From: Pholis gunnellus
Taxonomy: Eukaryota > Chordata > Actinopteri > Perciformes > Pholidae
Direction of reading: 5' to 3'
Assembly: GCA_910591455.2 (NCBI GenBank)
Contig: OU342809.1
Location: 11,239,815-11,303,814, forward strand
Length of the DNA stretch: 64,000 bases
The position numbers and the translations under genes are program-made. Below, piece by piece: positions 12,087-25,159 of the stretch. Position 1 is the first letter of the stretch, and each line of letters begins with the position of its first letter. The notes under the pieces were generated by a model that saw only the letters and a program-made list of their open reading frames with translations, had not been told where the DNA came from and made no database searches.

Positions 12087-12210
12087 AATGTATTTCTTTG
12101 TCATCAAGCTGTAAACATGCAATTATATCCAAAACATTGAAATATCTCTTCCCTGAGACAGTCAACTCTTCCTTTAAAACCAACATGTGTGCTGCTATTG
12201 TTCTGTTTGT
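12087..12210 (+). repeat. Diverged third copy of the foldback arm
   Basis: It begins TGTATTTCTTTGTCATCAAG and continues with CTGTAAACATGCAATTA, then loosely parallels the first 130 bases of the left arm (10325-10440) with more substitutions. It is a solitary older copy, supporting a dispersed repeat family rather than one local duplication. Confidence 0.7.
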
Positions 12211-15059
12211 CTATGCTCTCCAGATACCGGTTGTTAGATTTTATCTTAGTTAATGTCTGTTGCCACCAAATCCCAGGGAGGCTGGGAGAATTTGATTTGC
12301 AAATAACCGGGGGCAATGATACTGTTGAGCTGTCGAGGTTGCAGCACATGGAGGCATGTGAATGGCTCTCCAGATAAACATTCTTCCCTGAGCCATAACT
12401 TGTCCTGCTGCTATTGGCTGCTGAGTGATTCTGTTAATGATGCCAAAAGAGCATTACATCAGCCACAACGATAAGGGCGGTGTTGCTGAGACCTTGGGCA
12501 GCCTGCAGGTGTGACTATTGTGTATAACACCGTGTTCTCACAACTATGGAAGAAATCCTCAAAACTACAGATAGGCTGTACTCAGAGGCAATGTGCTTTC
12601 AAGACTACTTATGCTACTTTCTTTCTCTTTTTCTCTACTAATTAAACAACCTGTTTATCAAAAGATGTTTATTACAAGAGCTCACTAACTAACAAAGTCT
12701 CCCAAAAATACATTGCAGGACAAAACTGTGATTCCCACAAATTCTAATATAAACACTTTTGTAAAGGAAGGCTTACGTATCTAAATATAAAAAAGCATAT
12801 CAGCTCAATCCCCATACGGCCTTCATACTTCCCTGTCACTGTCAGTTAAATGATTAGCTCAGTTACAAAACAAACTAATTACTACTGTCGTTCCAATCTC
12901 AATATAAAGGAATGGTTCAGCATTTTTGAAATTCATCAACTTAACTTCATTTAATCATGTCCACATTGCAGAGTGCATACTTTTCACAGAGCATAGTCTG
13001 TGGAATGACAAACACGGATTTCACCTATAAACACTCAGTGTCACAAGTGTGCCTGCATGTATGTGGGTCTCGTTTGTCTATTGCAACTCGAGCAGTCTCC
13101 GGGCTCAACATCTACGCTGTGACCTCTGGGAATGTTCAACAGTGTTTCATCAGAAACTACATCCTGAGAGATCACCTGCTCTACTCCCTGTGTCTCCACA
13201 TCTCACCTTATTGACTTTAAAAGTGGTAAACACAATATGTGACATATTGTACTTAATATATTTATTATGTGTACTTATAATGTACTGTATGTTACAAACA
13301 AATGCAATTATAAAGTTGTGTATTTCTCATTAGAATAAATATAAATAATAAAGTAAAAACAATAATAAAATATAATTAATTTACAGTAAAACATCCTAAT
13401 AAAAGTCCTGTGAAGATATGATATTTTGTTTAACAGTTCATTTATCACTGTTTTTGATGGCCCCATGCAAAAGACAAACCTTTAAGATCATTTGTTCATC
13501 CTAAAAAAGGTTACGTTTATCTGCTAAATGTTTGCAACGGATTATTTGGGTGTGTTTATGTATATTAGATATTTAACAAAAGCAAGTTTCATGGAGGGAA
13601 ATAACCTTCAACAAGACAGTACTGCCATTTATGCTAACGGTAAATATTTGCGTAACAGGAAATATGATGCAGGAGATTACAAAAGAAAGATGAAATAAAA
13701 TAGCCGCTTCATTCGGTGTAATCATTCACTAACTTGGCTACCAATGGGTCCCCAGGAAGGATTATGAATGACAACACTTTGCACTGCCTGTGTATTCGCC
13801 TTCCAGTCTACAATACTGTAAGCATTATATGCATTATTTTTGCCTGTAAGATTCGTGTTGCTGCATCCGCATGGCACACTGTTCACCCCTTAATGCTCTG
13901 TGTTGGTTGGCCTTAAGCTGTAATGCCATGGTAACTGGAAATAAGGGAGATGTGAAAGCACTCCGTGGGGAAAAGTTCCTGCCTCCTCTCCTCAGTCAAA
14001 CCCCCTGGCGAGCGTCTCTTTACCTGCGAGGCCACAGGGACTGATGGAAGCTACCAACTTGTCTAGACTAAACTGTGGCAGTCCCACAGGACACATAAAT
14101 TAGACTCCAACTCACAGGTGAGGAGGGACTGGTATGATGCAAGTGCAACAAGAAATTAAGTCATTCAGAGTTTGAATCAAGCAAGTGGAAGAATTTAAGC
14201 TTACAATAATGCTGGATTGCTTGTATTTTTGTGTAATGATATGCCGCGAAATCAAACATATACTTTACTTGTGATATTACACTGTCAATTAATCATGTTG
14301 TACACACATCAACTAGGCTCATGGACAAATGTGGGGAAATTCTGTCTGAGGTAATAGCTGACCTGATTTTAACTTTGGCCAACCAAAGTCAAACATTAAC
14401 TACCAGATACAAATGGGGATTCTGTGCTAGAGAATTTCTTCATAGCAGTTATTTTTTGTCTATACAGGTGATATAGACTCTGCAGTTCATGGTGAAATGC
14501 AACCTTTGGCAGTCTAGACAGCATGGTACCTGCATGCATGAGACTTTAGCCGTATTATAGCAACTCTAATTATAATGCCTTTTAAGGGAAACACTACATA
14601 TGATTGAATTAATTTCCTCATTCATCATTATAGAAATGGACTCCAAATCCTTTGGGGGTTTTGTTTGTGTCCTATTCGTCATCAAAAGCTAAACAGATTG
14701 ATTCCATTCATTACTCTATATTGTATACTTCTCTTTGTTGTAAAGGTGCAGTGGGATAACTTTCAGGAGGTCCCTTTTTATAGCTATGTGAACAATAAAA
14801 AAAGAAATGGATGCAAGTTAGAAAAGGTAAAAAAAGACTCGAAAAACACAATGTCTTATTTCTACTTCCACGGAGTGAAATCATATTCAGATTATTTAAT
14901 TGTGGTGATTGAAAAATCCAGATGTGTTGTCCGTCAATTAATGAATACACTCTAATTACAATTAAGGTGGCATCAGCATGCAGCCACAAATTAAGATAGA
15001 GCCAATAAAAGTGAAAACGTGTAAAGCGGGAAAACATCACATGTGTAGACAACAAGCCA

Positions 15060-15331
15060 TGGAGAGACAGAGGGTGTGACTCCGCCTATTGATCAAAGTC
15101 CATCCTCCTCCCTTTTGTCTTTTCTTCAGTTTGTTAACTTCTCCAAAAGCCGCATGGACTTCGGATGAGCCGCCCAAACCGCTTGGCTGGCCTTCGTTTC
15201 AATTCGTTGGATATTGGCACATCCGGACTGACCCGGTCCGTTTACAAGCAGATACTTTCCCCTCCTTTCTCAGCAGTGGTGTTTCATGGAGTCGTTGTGG
15301 AAATCATTTATTGTCAACACAGCAGCGAGGT
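15060..15331 (+). promoter_or_regulatory. Candidate non-coding first exon and promoter of the C15orf39 homologue
   Basis: A locally GC-richer stretch ends in a strong 5' splice site, GCGAG followed by GTAAGTAAA at about 15332. The next good acceptor on this strand ahead of the coding exon is CTATATTCTCAG ending at 17452. I infer a 5' UTR exon here spliced over a 2.1-kb intron. The short frames inside are not convincing. The exact transcription start is not visible. Confidence 0.4.
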
Positions 15332-17452
15332 AAGTAAACACATTTGCTGCTCAATCTTCAAAAATCCAAATCAACAACAGATTATGATATCATCATATCG
15401 AGCTTAACAAACACACACGCATGGGTGTATTCTCTAGGAAAGCATGACAGATTGTGAAACTAGTTGATGTCGCCAAAGCATCACAAGTGTTTGAAACTGT
15501 GTTTTTAGTTTTTGCCCACAGTGTGGTTTTAGTTTTGCCGTGGTTTGCGACGCTTTCGCAGCGTGTATGGAAATCACTTGCACTGTGAACGAGCTTTTGC
15601 GCTTGTATTATTTTCATATTATTTGCGTTGTGTTAATTTTAGCAGGCTGGTCATGCTGGCAGAGCAACAGGCTCCTATCTTATTTAGTTTAATAAAAACA
15701 TTTGGCCTATAAGCGCCACAAAAAAAAGAAGCTGCGAAGACACTTTTTTCTCCGAGTTTAAGTTCCTCTTTTATGTTTGTACTGAGTCATTTTATTACTT
15801 TGAGACAGACTACTTTGCCGGAAAGAAACTTTTTTTTATTGATGTCACGTGAACTTGCTGACATATTCCAACTTGTTTTAACCTGACAGCGCCGACAATT
15901 AATCACCAGATTATAACTTTTAGACCGATTCTTTTTTTTTGCCGAATCACTTCTTTCCACGTGGTTTAAGGCTCCGCTTGTCAATTTGGACGGTTGCTCT
16001 CGGAAGTCACACTCTATGGCATCACTCTACAGATCTGGGAATGCAGATCACATGCACACAACACACACAAACACACACACCCTTCACAGAGTGCAGCTTT
16101 CAGTCATCTAAAAACAGCCCTGAGCAGTTTCCTCCATGCACATAGCCTAAACCCTGTCAAAAGAGAGCAGGGATGTTTTGCAGTGTGGTCTTTTAGTTTT
16201 TAGGAGGTTATTGAAAATGAGTGTCCACTAGTGGGAAAACAAATAATGCAAGTTAGAAGAAAAAAACTCACAACCTTTAAAATATTTCATGCTGTATGTC
16301 TTACCAGTTCATACAGATGTTTGTGTGGCAGAGTTATGACTTGATGAGGTCATCTTTCCTTCTCCTCCTACGCCAAACGGACAAGCTGTTGCATTATGCT
16401 GCCTTCACATGCCTGTTGGAAAATACAGATATAGGAGTTGAGCATGCATAAATACTAAGATTTTAAAGGAGTAAAAAAAAAAAAAAAGCTTGAATTTTCA
16501 TTGGTTTATCTTCACTGATGTTGAAGTTGATCGATATTATAAAGTGCTAAATAATCTGTCCATCAACTGAAAATGAATCTGCAACTATTTTGATAATTGA
16601 TTAATCGTTTAAGTACATTTTCAATGCTGAAATTAACTTCTTGAAGGAATTAAGTAATAATTGTTCTGGACATATATTTTAGTACCGTAGAAGAATTTTC
16701 TATATGGGAGAAGTGTATGAAAAAGGAACAAGGGTATGACTCAGGGTTTGTGGTAATACAATGCAGAATTGAAACAGCCGACTGTAATGTTGGTTCTCAG
16801 AACATTGACCCGAGATGAGAAGTGCATGGTAGATGAAGCGATAAGTTCTGGTTTGATAAAAGCCAGCATGAAGCTCTTCGATGTGACTGGGATGACACAT
16901 CTGAAATGAGCCATAGTAAGACCATAAAACATCAAATATGACTCAAATGCAGTATTAGAGTAATTCAGTCCCATTGTAATGTTTATATATACAGACATGG
17001 CTTCAGAGTGAAGACTCCTTTTAATCACACATGGATAATATATCACCATCACATCAACCGGTAAAGCTGTAGGCTCCACCGTGAAAGCTGGTTTGTTTAT
17101 TGCAAAATGTGGCAACTATCACATTGGCCCTTAGGAAACGGACTATGAGCTATGAATCATCATTACACATTTGTACTTCTTTGCTGCTTGTTGCATTCCG
17201 CTTCCATCTATGTGCATCAGCTGAAAAGGGTTTATGTGACATGTGATAAGCCACAAGATTCACCATGTTGATAAAATGCCTCACAGCAGTTATTACCTAA
17301 AGATGACCTCTTAATGTGTGCAAAAAGTGTTTTTGTCCTGTCTGAGGTGGGAGTTTATTCACGCTAATTCGAAAAATTGCTCCTTTGAAACAATTTTGCA
17401 TAGATATTAAATAAAGAATGGCAGTGTCTAATTGTTGTTACTATATTCTCAG

Positions 17453-20400
17453 GTCTGGAGCTATATCATTGCACCATCATAACAAAGGACTATATGATGA
17501 GCAGCCAGTCAATGCACACCATTGTTGACCCAGTGTTTCGAAGCAAGATGCCACTATTGGACGGGACGATAGCATCCACAGGACTGTCAAAACCACAAAC
17601 TATGTCTGGTTTCCTGGGTAAGCAGATGCTGCAGTACAGCGGGGCCTACTTCACTCATGATCCCAGAGGAAAGGACGAGGCGGGATTCACTCCTCCTTGG
17701 AGCAACTCAAAGGCCTCTCTGGTGGATCGCAGGAGTCCTGTGAGTCACTTCCCTGTCATGGATGGACAAAGCCACATCATTTACAGGCAAGACAGCAATT
17801 CTTCAGAGGAAGGCCATTGTCATTCTTCCTCTCTGCATCACGCACCAGTAAAACAGGGCTTTACATTATACACTAAAAGTCCTGGGATCGGCAGTCCTCC
17901 AGCTGCTGCATCAGGGGCTCTTAGAAAAGTGAAAACTGGAGGTGATAATTCATCTCCCCCATCTGAAAACTCTGTTTACTTAGCGATTCCTAAGCCAGTT
18001 TATGTGCATAACCCCTGCTGTAATGAACTGGGTTGTGTGATAGGACAACGATACAGTGTGGAACACGGCTCTCCGAGGATACCGAACACTGTATATGAGC
18101 ATGATTGGATGCAAACTGATACTCACTACACTGAAAGATCGCCCATCCAGAGGAAAGCACAAGACACACTGTTGCATCAAAGAGGTTTACAGATTGAGCC
18201 CAGTGCAGAACCACTAAAGAGGATGAATGTGGAGACATACAGCCCCGGTAGAGCAAGGACCTTTCCTGGTATGATTGACCCAAATTATAGCAGTTACCCT
18301 TGCACCCCGACTCGCACACTTTTTGGTTCTCCAAGTGAGCAGAGCCAGCGTTTACAGACTTCCCCCAGAGGTTACCCTAGCTTATACCCCTCTCTTCCCG
18401 TATATGAGCATATGACCTCAGAGGTTTATCGGGAACATTCTCCCATGACCAAATATGGCCAGTTAACGCAGCACCCAATGTTTTACTACTCCCAGGCAAA
18501 TGTGGAGGTAGAAAACGGGACACAGTTCAAGCAGAGAGAAGATGTGGCTGTTATTCTTAAACACACAATCTCAAACCCCAGGGAGCATTACATAGTGCCT
18601 CAGTCGCGTCATGGTGAAATTCCTTTGACAGGCACTGAAACGTTGCCAAATCATGCCTTGATGCAGGGTTTTGACTATCCATATTATGCAGTTCCCAGAT
18701 TTCATTTAAATGCAAGCCAAATCAGAGCCCCTCTAAAAAGGCAACATGCATCGCCTAGCTTTCACTCTCCTCGCATAAATGTTTCCCCATCCAGCCAATA
18801 CATGGAGCACCCCATGGCCTCTGCAACCAACCTACATAAGGACAAACCCAGCGCCAGCCTGCATGCTGGCCAATCACACACCAACTCACCATTCCTACGT
18901 GTGGACCAAACAAGTCCTACCAGACGTGTAAGCCAACCTGGTGTCTCACCTTCCAGCATACAGACTAACCGAGTTTTTGCCCCACTCACCAGCCTGCACA
19001 TTGACCGACCCGTCTTTCCTCCAACTGGCTTGAACATGGACAGAATCCTGGACTATTCCTCTTGTAATGCCCAGGTTATGTGCCCGACAAAGCCCAAAAG
19101 CTTTCCTGTTTCCCCCGCGGCATGGCTTCCCCGGTCACCGCATCACAGTTCAGATCGAGTCCACGCAGCTGTACCTAATTGTGCAAATGTCCGAAAAATA
19201 ATTTATTCCCCTGCTGTTGCACCAGGAAATAAACACAATGGCCCTGTGTCCAGTTCAGGCACTGCTGTTCTGAAAGAGTGCCTGAAGAGAAGTACTTCTC
19301 ACTCATCTTCACCCATCAGAATAAAAGAAGAGGATAGGGATTTATGTGAGGTGGAACTCGATAAGAAACGACGAAGGGTGGAAATGGAGAATGAAGAAGT
19401 AGGAAATGAAACTGACTCTCCTCCAATGCCAGTTATTGACAATGTCTTCAGCCTGGCACCTTACCAAGCATACCTGCAGGCATCTGGAATGTTATTTCCA
19501 GGCAGAATCGTCCGGTCACCTGAGCAGCGTGAAGACAAAACCAAGCAAGACATTAAAGCGAAAAGGCCACATCGAGGTGAACAGCAGTCTGTTGTCCGTC
19601 TGGTTTCCGAAGCAACGTGTGCAGATACTCCAACAGAGAAGCGTGCTGTAGAGATCTTTGAACCCAAAAATATTAAAGTGGAAAAAGTAGATCCATCAGA
19701 CCCTGATGACTCCTCAAAGTCTCCTGTTAGTCAGAGGTACTGCAGCAAATTAACAATCAAAAAAGAACCCAAAGAGACCAGTTCATTCAACAGCAAACCC
19801 ATGTTGGTGATAAAGAAATGTGAACCTGATGAACTTGAAAGTAAACCCTCATTAGCAGATGAAAAGGAGACTTCACAGGAGTCCAAACCTGGTGAGGTGA
19901 CTGCACAGATGAACTCTACTTCTCGGGCTGATATATGCACACTGCATGAACAGGAGGTCACCCTGCAACCCAAATCCATTACTCCACCTCAACCCCCTGA
20001 GAGCAAACTCAATTTTAAAAACATTCCTCCCCAGTGTCTGAAACTTTCCACCTACAATTTAATTTTCTGTGATATGAAGCCTTCTTGCCCAGCTCCACCC
20101 CCAGAGAGGCCACCTGTGCAGCCAATAGCTGAAGTTATACCAAAACTAGAAGTCCAAATGCCAGTCCGCACACACTTCTTTGAGATGCACCATTCACTCT
20201 GCAAGTTAGTATCCGACTTTGTGTCGGCCTCTTCAGAGCAGGAACTCAGAACCTGGTTGTCTCAGTTGGAACTGCCTGAAGCGGTATCTCCTTCAACCAA
20301 AGTCCAGAAAGTGTCTTGTTTGTTGGGGGTAAAAGCCAGAGAGGTGTGGCTCAACGAGGAGATGAAGTCAGCGCTCCATACGGTGCTGGAGAGGTTGAGA

Positions 20401-23400
20401 GAGTACACCTCCCAAGAACACTGTCCTTTTCCACACGTCATGCGGACGGGGGCAGTGTTCCTCCCCATGTTGGTGGTGAAGGAGCTGCTGTTTCCGATGG
20501 TCCAGGGCAGCTTCATCGACCAGGTCCTGCAGGAGCACAGAGTGGAGCTGCGGCCTACCACGCTCTCCGAAGAGAAGCTCCTCATCCAGTTTCATAAAAG
20601 AGCCTGTTCCTCCAGGCTCAGAAGACTAATGTCCCTCAAACACCTGCCTGACATCTACATGGACGTGGTCAACCTTTTGTATCACACCTGTGTCTGCAAA
20701 CGTCTGGGTGAGTGTGCATGTTCACGTCACAGTTACTGAGGTAATATTGTGTGAATATTTTTCGAGTAAAGAAAGGACGGAAACGGGTGTTGCAGTGATG
20801 TCATTTCAGTTACAGACATTTATTTTAGTCCTTATCCTTAGTCCGTCTGTTTCCAAATCAATGGCACTCTAGGTGGTATGATTATATTTTGTGTCTTTTT
20901 GGTAACATCAAGCCAGACTAATTATTAGAGGTGTTGCAGTAAGCAACAGTTGTGTTAATTACCGTTCAGGGGGAAATACTGGACACAACTACGTATTTCA
21001 ACAACCCTGAAGTACACATGTTCATGAATGAAATTAATGAATATTGGACATTTTGTTTCAGGGGCGTGCATACACATATCAACTGGAGACCTTTTTTACA
21101 TTTTTACATGGGGGATTTTTCCAATAACTGCTGCACTTCAGCACTTCTTAAGCACTATGTGCAAAAGATTTTGTCATTTAAGTACAGTTTATTAGTTAGG
21201 CAGCTATAAAAATGTGACTTTTCACCTCAGTGATGAGTGTAGAATAGTATGAATTGGCTTGTAAAGAGTTCAGGTTTAGGTGTCATTTGTTCTGTTATTT
21301 ATAATAGATCATAAGACGCGAGACTTTTCACATAACAGTTGAGCAAAATGTTTGTTTCCTGTACAAATACTTAGAAAGATGACACCTCTAGTTAGATCAT
21401 TTGACCATGTGATATGTACAACATGACTGCCAAAGCAACAGTGCCTGTTAGTCACACAATCTACCCAATTCCCATTCGGTAGATTGTGTGACTCCCTGAA
21501 TCCTCTGGATTTTTTAAATAAAATATAATATTTTGATGGTGGTTATTCCTCAATTAGTCTTTTAGTAATCATATTCATCATAATTATATTCTTTCTGCAT
21601 TATTGGCCCTTTTGTAAAGAATAAATCACAATAAACATTAAATATTCAATATAAAATCCATTTATTTTTTACAGAATCAACCTCACCTGATGTCCAAAAG
21701 AGAGTCCAGGTATATTAATTTTTTATGTTGTCCCGCAATCTCACTATTTGATTTTTCTGATTAGAAAGGAGGACATTTTTCTGCTAACTTTCAGTAACTA
21801 CTAACCGTAACTAATCCCAACAAATTGCATGATTGCATTATGCTTGTTATGGTGGGTGGAGGTGAGGGTGCTGAGCTGGGCTATTTGTGGAAAAATGAAA
21901 CTCTCCTTCATGCTTTTGCTAGATAGCGTTGGTGGACCTTAAAGATTGTGAGGCAGGCTGTTTCATCACATTACCGGAGGAAGGAAGTGAAAGCATGCTA
22001 CACTCTCACAGAGGGGATTGACTGTGGCACATTTTAAGCAGATAAGAAGAAGGGGATCATCATCTTTTAACTGACCAGTTTCCTCAAATAATCTGCATCT
22101 GTGCTGTTTAGTCATAGAGGGAAGTGAGACTGAACGATTGGTGCTGTAAGAAAATAGGATTTAAAGCGTAAGACTGGCAAGATTCTTTCTTTTTTAAATT
22201 TATTGTCAACTAATCTCATGAAAAGACCAAAACGGAGCCCATTTTTACCAAAACGGTTAAGAAATGTGTAATTTCATTCTTAAAAAGAGGCTCAAAACAA
22301 CTGGACACTAGCTTTTATAAATGTTACTCAAACAAGAATAAATAGTGCATTTGTTTCTACTATTATTAGTTGCAGATGTGGTGCACTAGGGAGTATTTCT
22401 GGCTCCAATATGGTGTATGTGGGGTTAACTCGAAATAAACTACAGTGCCCATGTTTATCATAACGAAGGAGCATGACACCCGGTGCAGTGGTTTGGCTCA
22501 TTTGTGTATTTAAATAGATTTTGTACAACAAAGGAGGTCTTTGGTAGAGAGGAATACTTCAGGCTTTGGTTGCACAGACCAATTCATTGTTGGCATTAGT
22601 ATTTTCATGGGATTTGTTAATACAAAAATATACTTCACCTTTTACCTTTTAATCACCTTTTTACTTTGTGTCCTTTAAACGTCGATTATATTTGGCACAG
22701 CCATTTGCTAACTGAATTGGGCTTAATCGAGTTTCTGTCAGCTGCTGACATTAATGGTTCACATGGTTTGGGAGCACTTGACTTTGGTATATGAACATTT
22801 CCCTTGTCTTACTATAGCCCCACTGCTGTTTCGTCCATGACTGATGGCACCCCTTGTAGCAGCTGACTTTGTTTTCCTCAGCCTTCGTGTCTACTCCCAC
22901 AGCCTTCTTTCTATTCTGTCTCTGCTGAAAGGGTGTTTCATGGTGAAGGATCATGCTGTCCAATCACCAGGTCTGCTAAATAGAATAGTTTCTCATTGTT
23001 CTTGAGTAATGAATATGCGCTCTGGGAAAAATGATTTGTCAACCTGTGTTGAACTTTGTGGTTGCTAGCTTGCTTTTTTTTTCTTTTTTTTTTTAAATCA
23101 TCTGTTCAGTCACAACTCCCGAACTTCCACCTTTCTCTATATTCTCCCTGATCACTAAAATAATTCTATAAACTCTTTAACTTTTACCTTCCCATTTTGA
23201 TACATTTTGGCCACTCCTCATTGCTATATTCCCTGTGTTGCAGGATTAGATATGGATGATCCTGCTGATGAAGGGTGTGAGGAGACTATCAGCTGCAGGA
23301 GTCCTGTATCAGACATCGCTGCCTCACCCTCAGAATCACACCCACAGAGACGTCCGAAGGACCATAAAAAAACCAGTAATAGAAGAAAAAGCAGGATAAA

Positions 23401-24334
23401 GACCAGTTCGAGGCGTACGTTCCTGGACAGCAATTTGTCAGAGAAGGAAGAGGCAGATGACACCAAGAAGACTGTAAGGGGAGGTGTGCTGGATCCATTT
23501 AGGGAGAAGACCTGGAGTGGCCATCAGTCTGAAGAGACAGGAAGTGGCTGTATGGTTGCAGAGCAGGATTCCTCACTCATTCCACTAAGCACAACTTTGG
23601 AAAATTCTTGGATGTGTCCGATAACCTTTGACAAGCTTTCTCCATCTCCCAGTGACACAGAAACAGAGGAACACTCCAGTCTGCAGCCTGTTGGAGCAAA
23701 GTCTCCGGGTAGATCTGAGAAGTGTTCAGGTGTGATTCTCAAACTGAGGAGGATGTTTAGCAAAGGTCTAAACAGAAAAAAGGCGTGCTACCAAGCAGTC
23801 ATTCCTCAAGCCGGGTCATTTGCTAATCCTTCCCACTTACATACTGATGATGGGGGGGGAGAAGTGAGCAGCGAGAGCGACTCTCACAGGAGGACGCCCA
23901 GAGTAACCCACAGGTGGCAGAGAACGGGAAGCTTCCCTCACGCCTTGAGACCCCTTAGCAGCTCTTCTAAGAGAAAACGCAGATCGCTCGTGAAGATCAA
24001 ATACTGTCCCTACTTGTCTACCTGCCACAGCGCTGAACACAGGAGGCGATGGATCCTGCGTTCGGCCGTCCAGAGGGCTCGGGGGGCCATGAGGTTCTAC
24101 CCAGACCTGGTAGGAAAGAGGATTCGTCATCTGTACGAAGAAGATGACAAATCAGAAGTGTGGTACAGAGGGGAAGTGGTGCGTATCCATGAAGCCCACT
24201 CCAATCCTCTAAAGACTATATTTGAGGTCAGGTATGACAGCGAGCCAGAGTGGAAGTACTTCCTAGAGCTACTGATAGACTATAAAAAAGGCTGGCTCAA
24301 AATCGAAGACGAGTTCACCCAAACAAATGTCTAG
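17453..24334 (+). CDS. C15orf39: C15orf39 homologue with C-terminal Spin/Ssty-like domain
   Basis: Two coding exons, 17494-20707 and 23244-24334, join in phase to 4305 nt, 1434 aa; the exon itself opens at 17453. Human C15orf39 is about 1047 aa. Diagnostic matches are SPPMPVIDNVFSLAPY (about 641), CPFPHVMRTGAVF and VLQEHRVELRPTTLSEE in the conserved block (about 890-1072). The splice gives KRLG-GLDMDDPADEG where human has a comparable RQLGDFDTEAG. The N-terminal two thirds is low-complexity, rich in Ser, Pro, His and Tyr, with a basic patch KKRRR near 626 and three SUMO-type motifs. Residues about 1360-1428 (LVGKRIRHLYEEDD to LIDYKKGWLKI) resemble one Spin/Ssty Tudor-like repeat of spindlins. 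Molecular function is not established; a nuclear protein is inferred. ATG 17494 is immediately followed by a second in-frame ATG, and the frame is open upstream to the acceptor, so the true start could differ slightly. Confidence 0.9.
21450..21493. repeat. Perfect 16-bp inverted repeat in the C15orf39 intron
   Basis: AGTCACACAATCTACC (21450-21465) and its exact reverse complement (21478-21493) are separated by 12 bases. Confidence 0.9.
21675..21709 (+). other. Candidate 35-nt cassette exon in the C15orf39 intron
   Basis: A pyrimidine-rich tract ending TTTTTTACAG precedes 35 bases, and CAG followed by GTATAT ends them. From phase 1 of the upstream exon it reads an open STSPDVQKRVQ. It then enters the next exon in the wrong frame and meets TAG at the second codon. 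Inclusion would therefore truncate the protein before the Spin/Ssty-like domain. Whether it is used is unknown. Confidence 0.3.
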
Positions 24335-25097
24335 GTGCAAGGTTTGCTTTTTTTGCCTTGTCACGCTGCAATCACAGTTCCCCTACTGTCTTTATTATTT
24401 TCCAACAGTAGGCTGATGCTTTCTCAGGAATGAAGTCGGACTGGATCATTTTTTTGTTATGAGGTCAACTACACATTCTTTGTCACTTATAACTGCAGTT
24501 TTTAGATGCTTACCATGAGCAATGCGCAACATCCTGTAGATGTTTTTTTAAGCCCTTATCTTTTGACACATATATCAATAGCTTTTCTGGTTGATACAAA
24601 AGTTAGATTCCAGTTATGTCAAAGAAATGCTACAACACTGCCTAATTCATAACCAACACAAAACTTTGGATTTTTATTGTAACTTTTATTGTAAGCAACT
24701 ATGAAGTTGGGTATTTATTGCCTTCATTATCCACGTTTCTGGTTAAAACAATGTTATTCTGAGTGAAGTTCGCGACTCGTAGATAGTTTTTCTATTTATA
24801 CTTTGCCAGTAAGAAATTGGAAACCAGAAAATGACAAGACATTTATAAAAGGGTTTTTACTGTCAAATAGAACCAGCCACATGTATATAGGTTTACAGTA
24901 GCAGTGCCACTCTTGTACATCATAACAAAGAGTGATTGTTTCCCGATTGTGGTTGGTGTTTTAACTGAAGCTGGATAGGCATTAATGTAGTTCTGTACTA
25001 AGCTGCTCGACTTTAATGACACCCGGGCTGAGATGTCCCCATGTCATCGCGTTTTAAACACTGTGAACCTTAAGACTTTCACCTCGTATCACATTTT

Positions 25098-25103
25098 AAT
25101 AAA
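25098..25103 (+). other. C15orf39 homologue polyadenylation signal
   Basis: AATAAA about 760 bases after the stop codon. Another AATAAA follows near 25155. The 3' UTR between shows no other feature. Confidence 0.5.
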
Positions 25104-25159
25104 CTTTTGTATAATTGCTGTATATTTCTGCAGATTAAGTTGTCACTCGTCTTAAATAA

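Larger units (their letters stand above)
8990..15059. other. Intergenic region PPCDC to C15orf39, no convincing gene
   Basis: About 6 kb of AT-rich DNA. Open frames on both strands are short, overlap each other, and resemble no family I know. The recognisable structure is a foldback repeat at 10312-10896 and its partial relatives (10170-10238, 12087-12210). The stretch 12380-12500 is less AT-rich than its surroundings and could be a conserved non-coding element, but only an alignment would show that. Confidence 0.6.

Noticed and set aside
18762..20597. Several 75-107-codon frames in other phases of the large C15orf39 exon
   Set aside because: Shadow frames of a long real exon with GC-rich third positions.
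23207..23243. Upstream ATG giving a stand-alone 375-residue protein
   Set aside because: The first residues come from intron sequence before a good acceptor at 23243, and joining to the exon ending at 20707 restores the C15orf39-like junction in phase.
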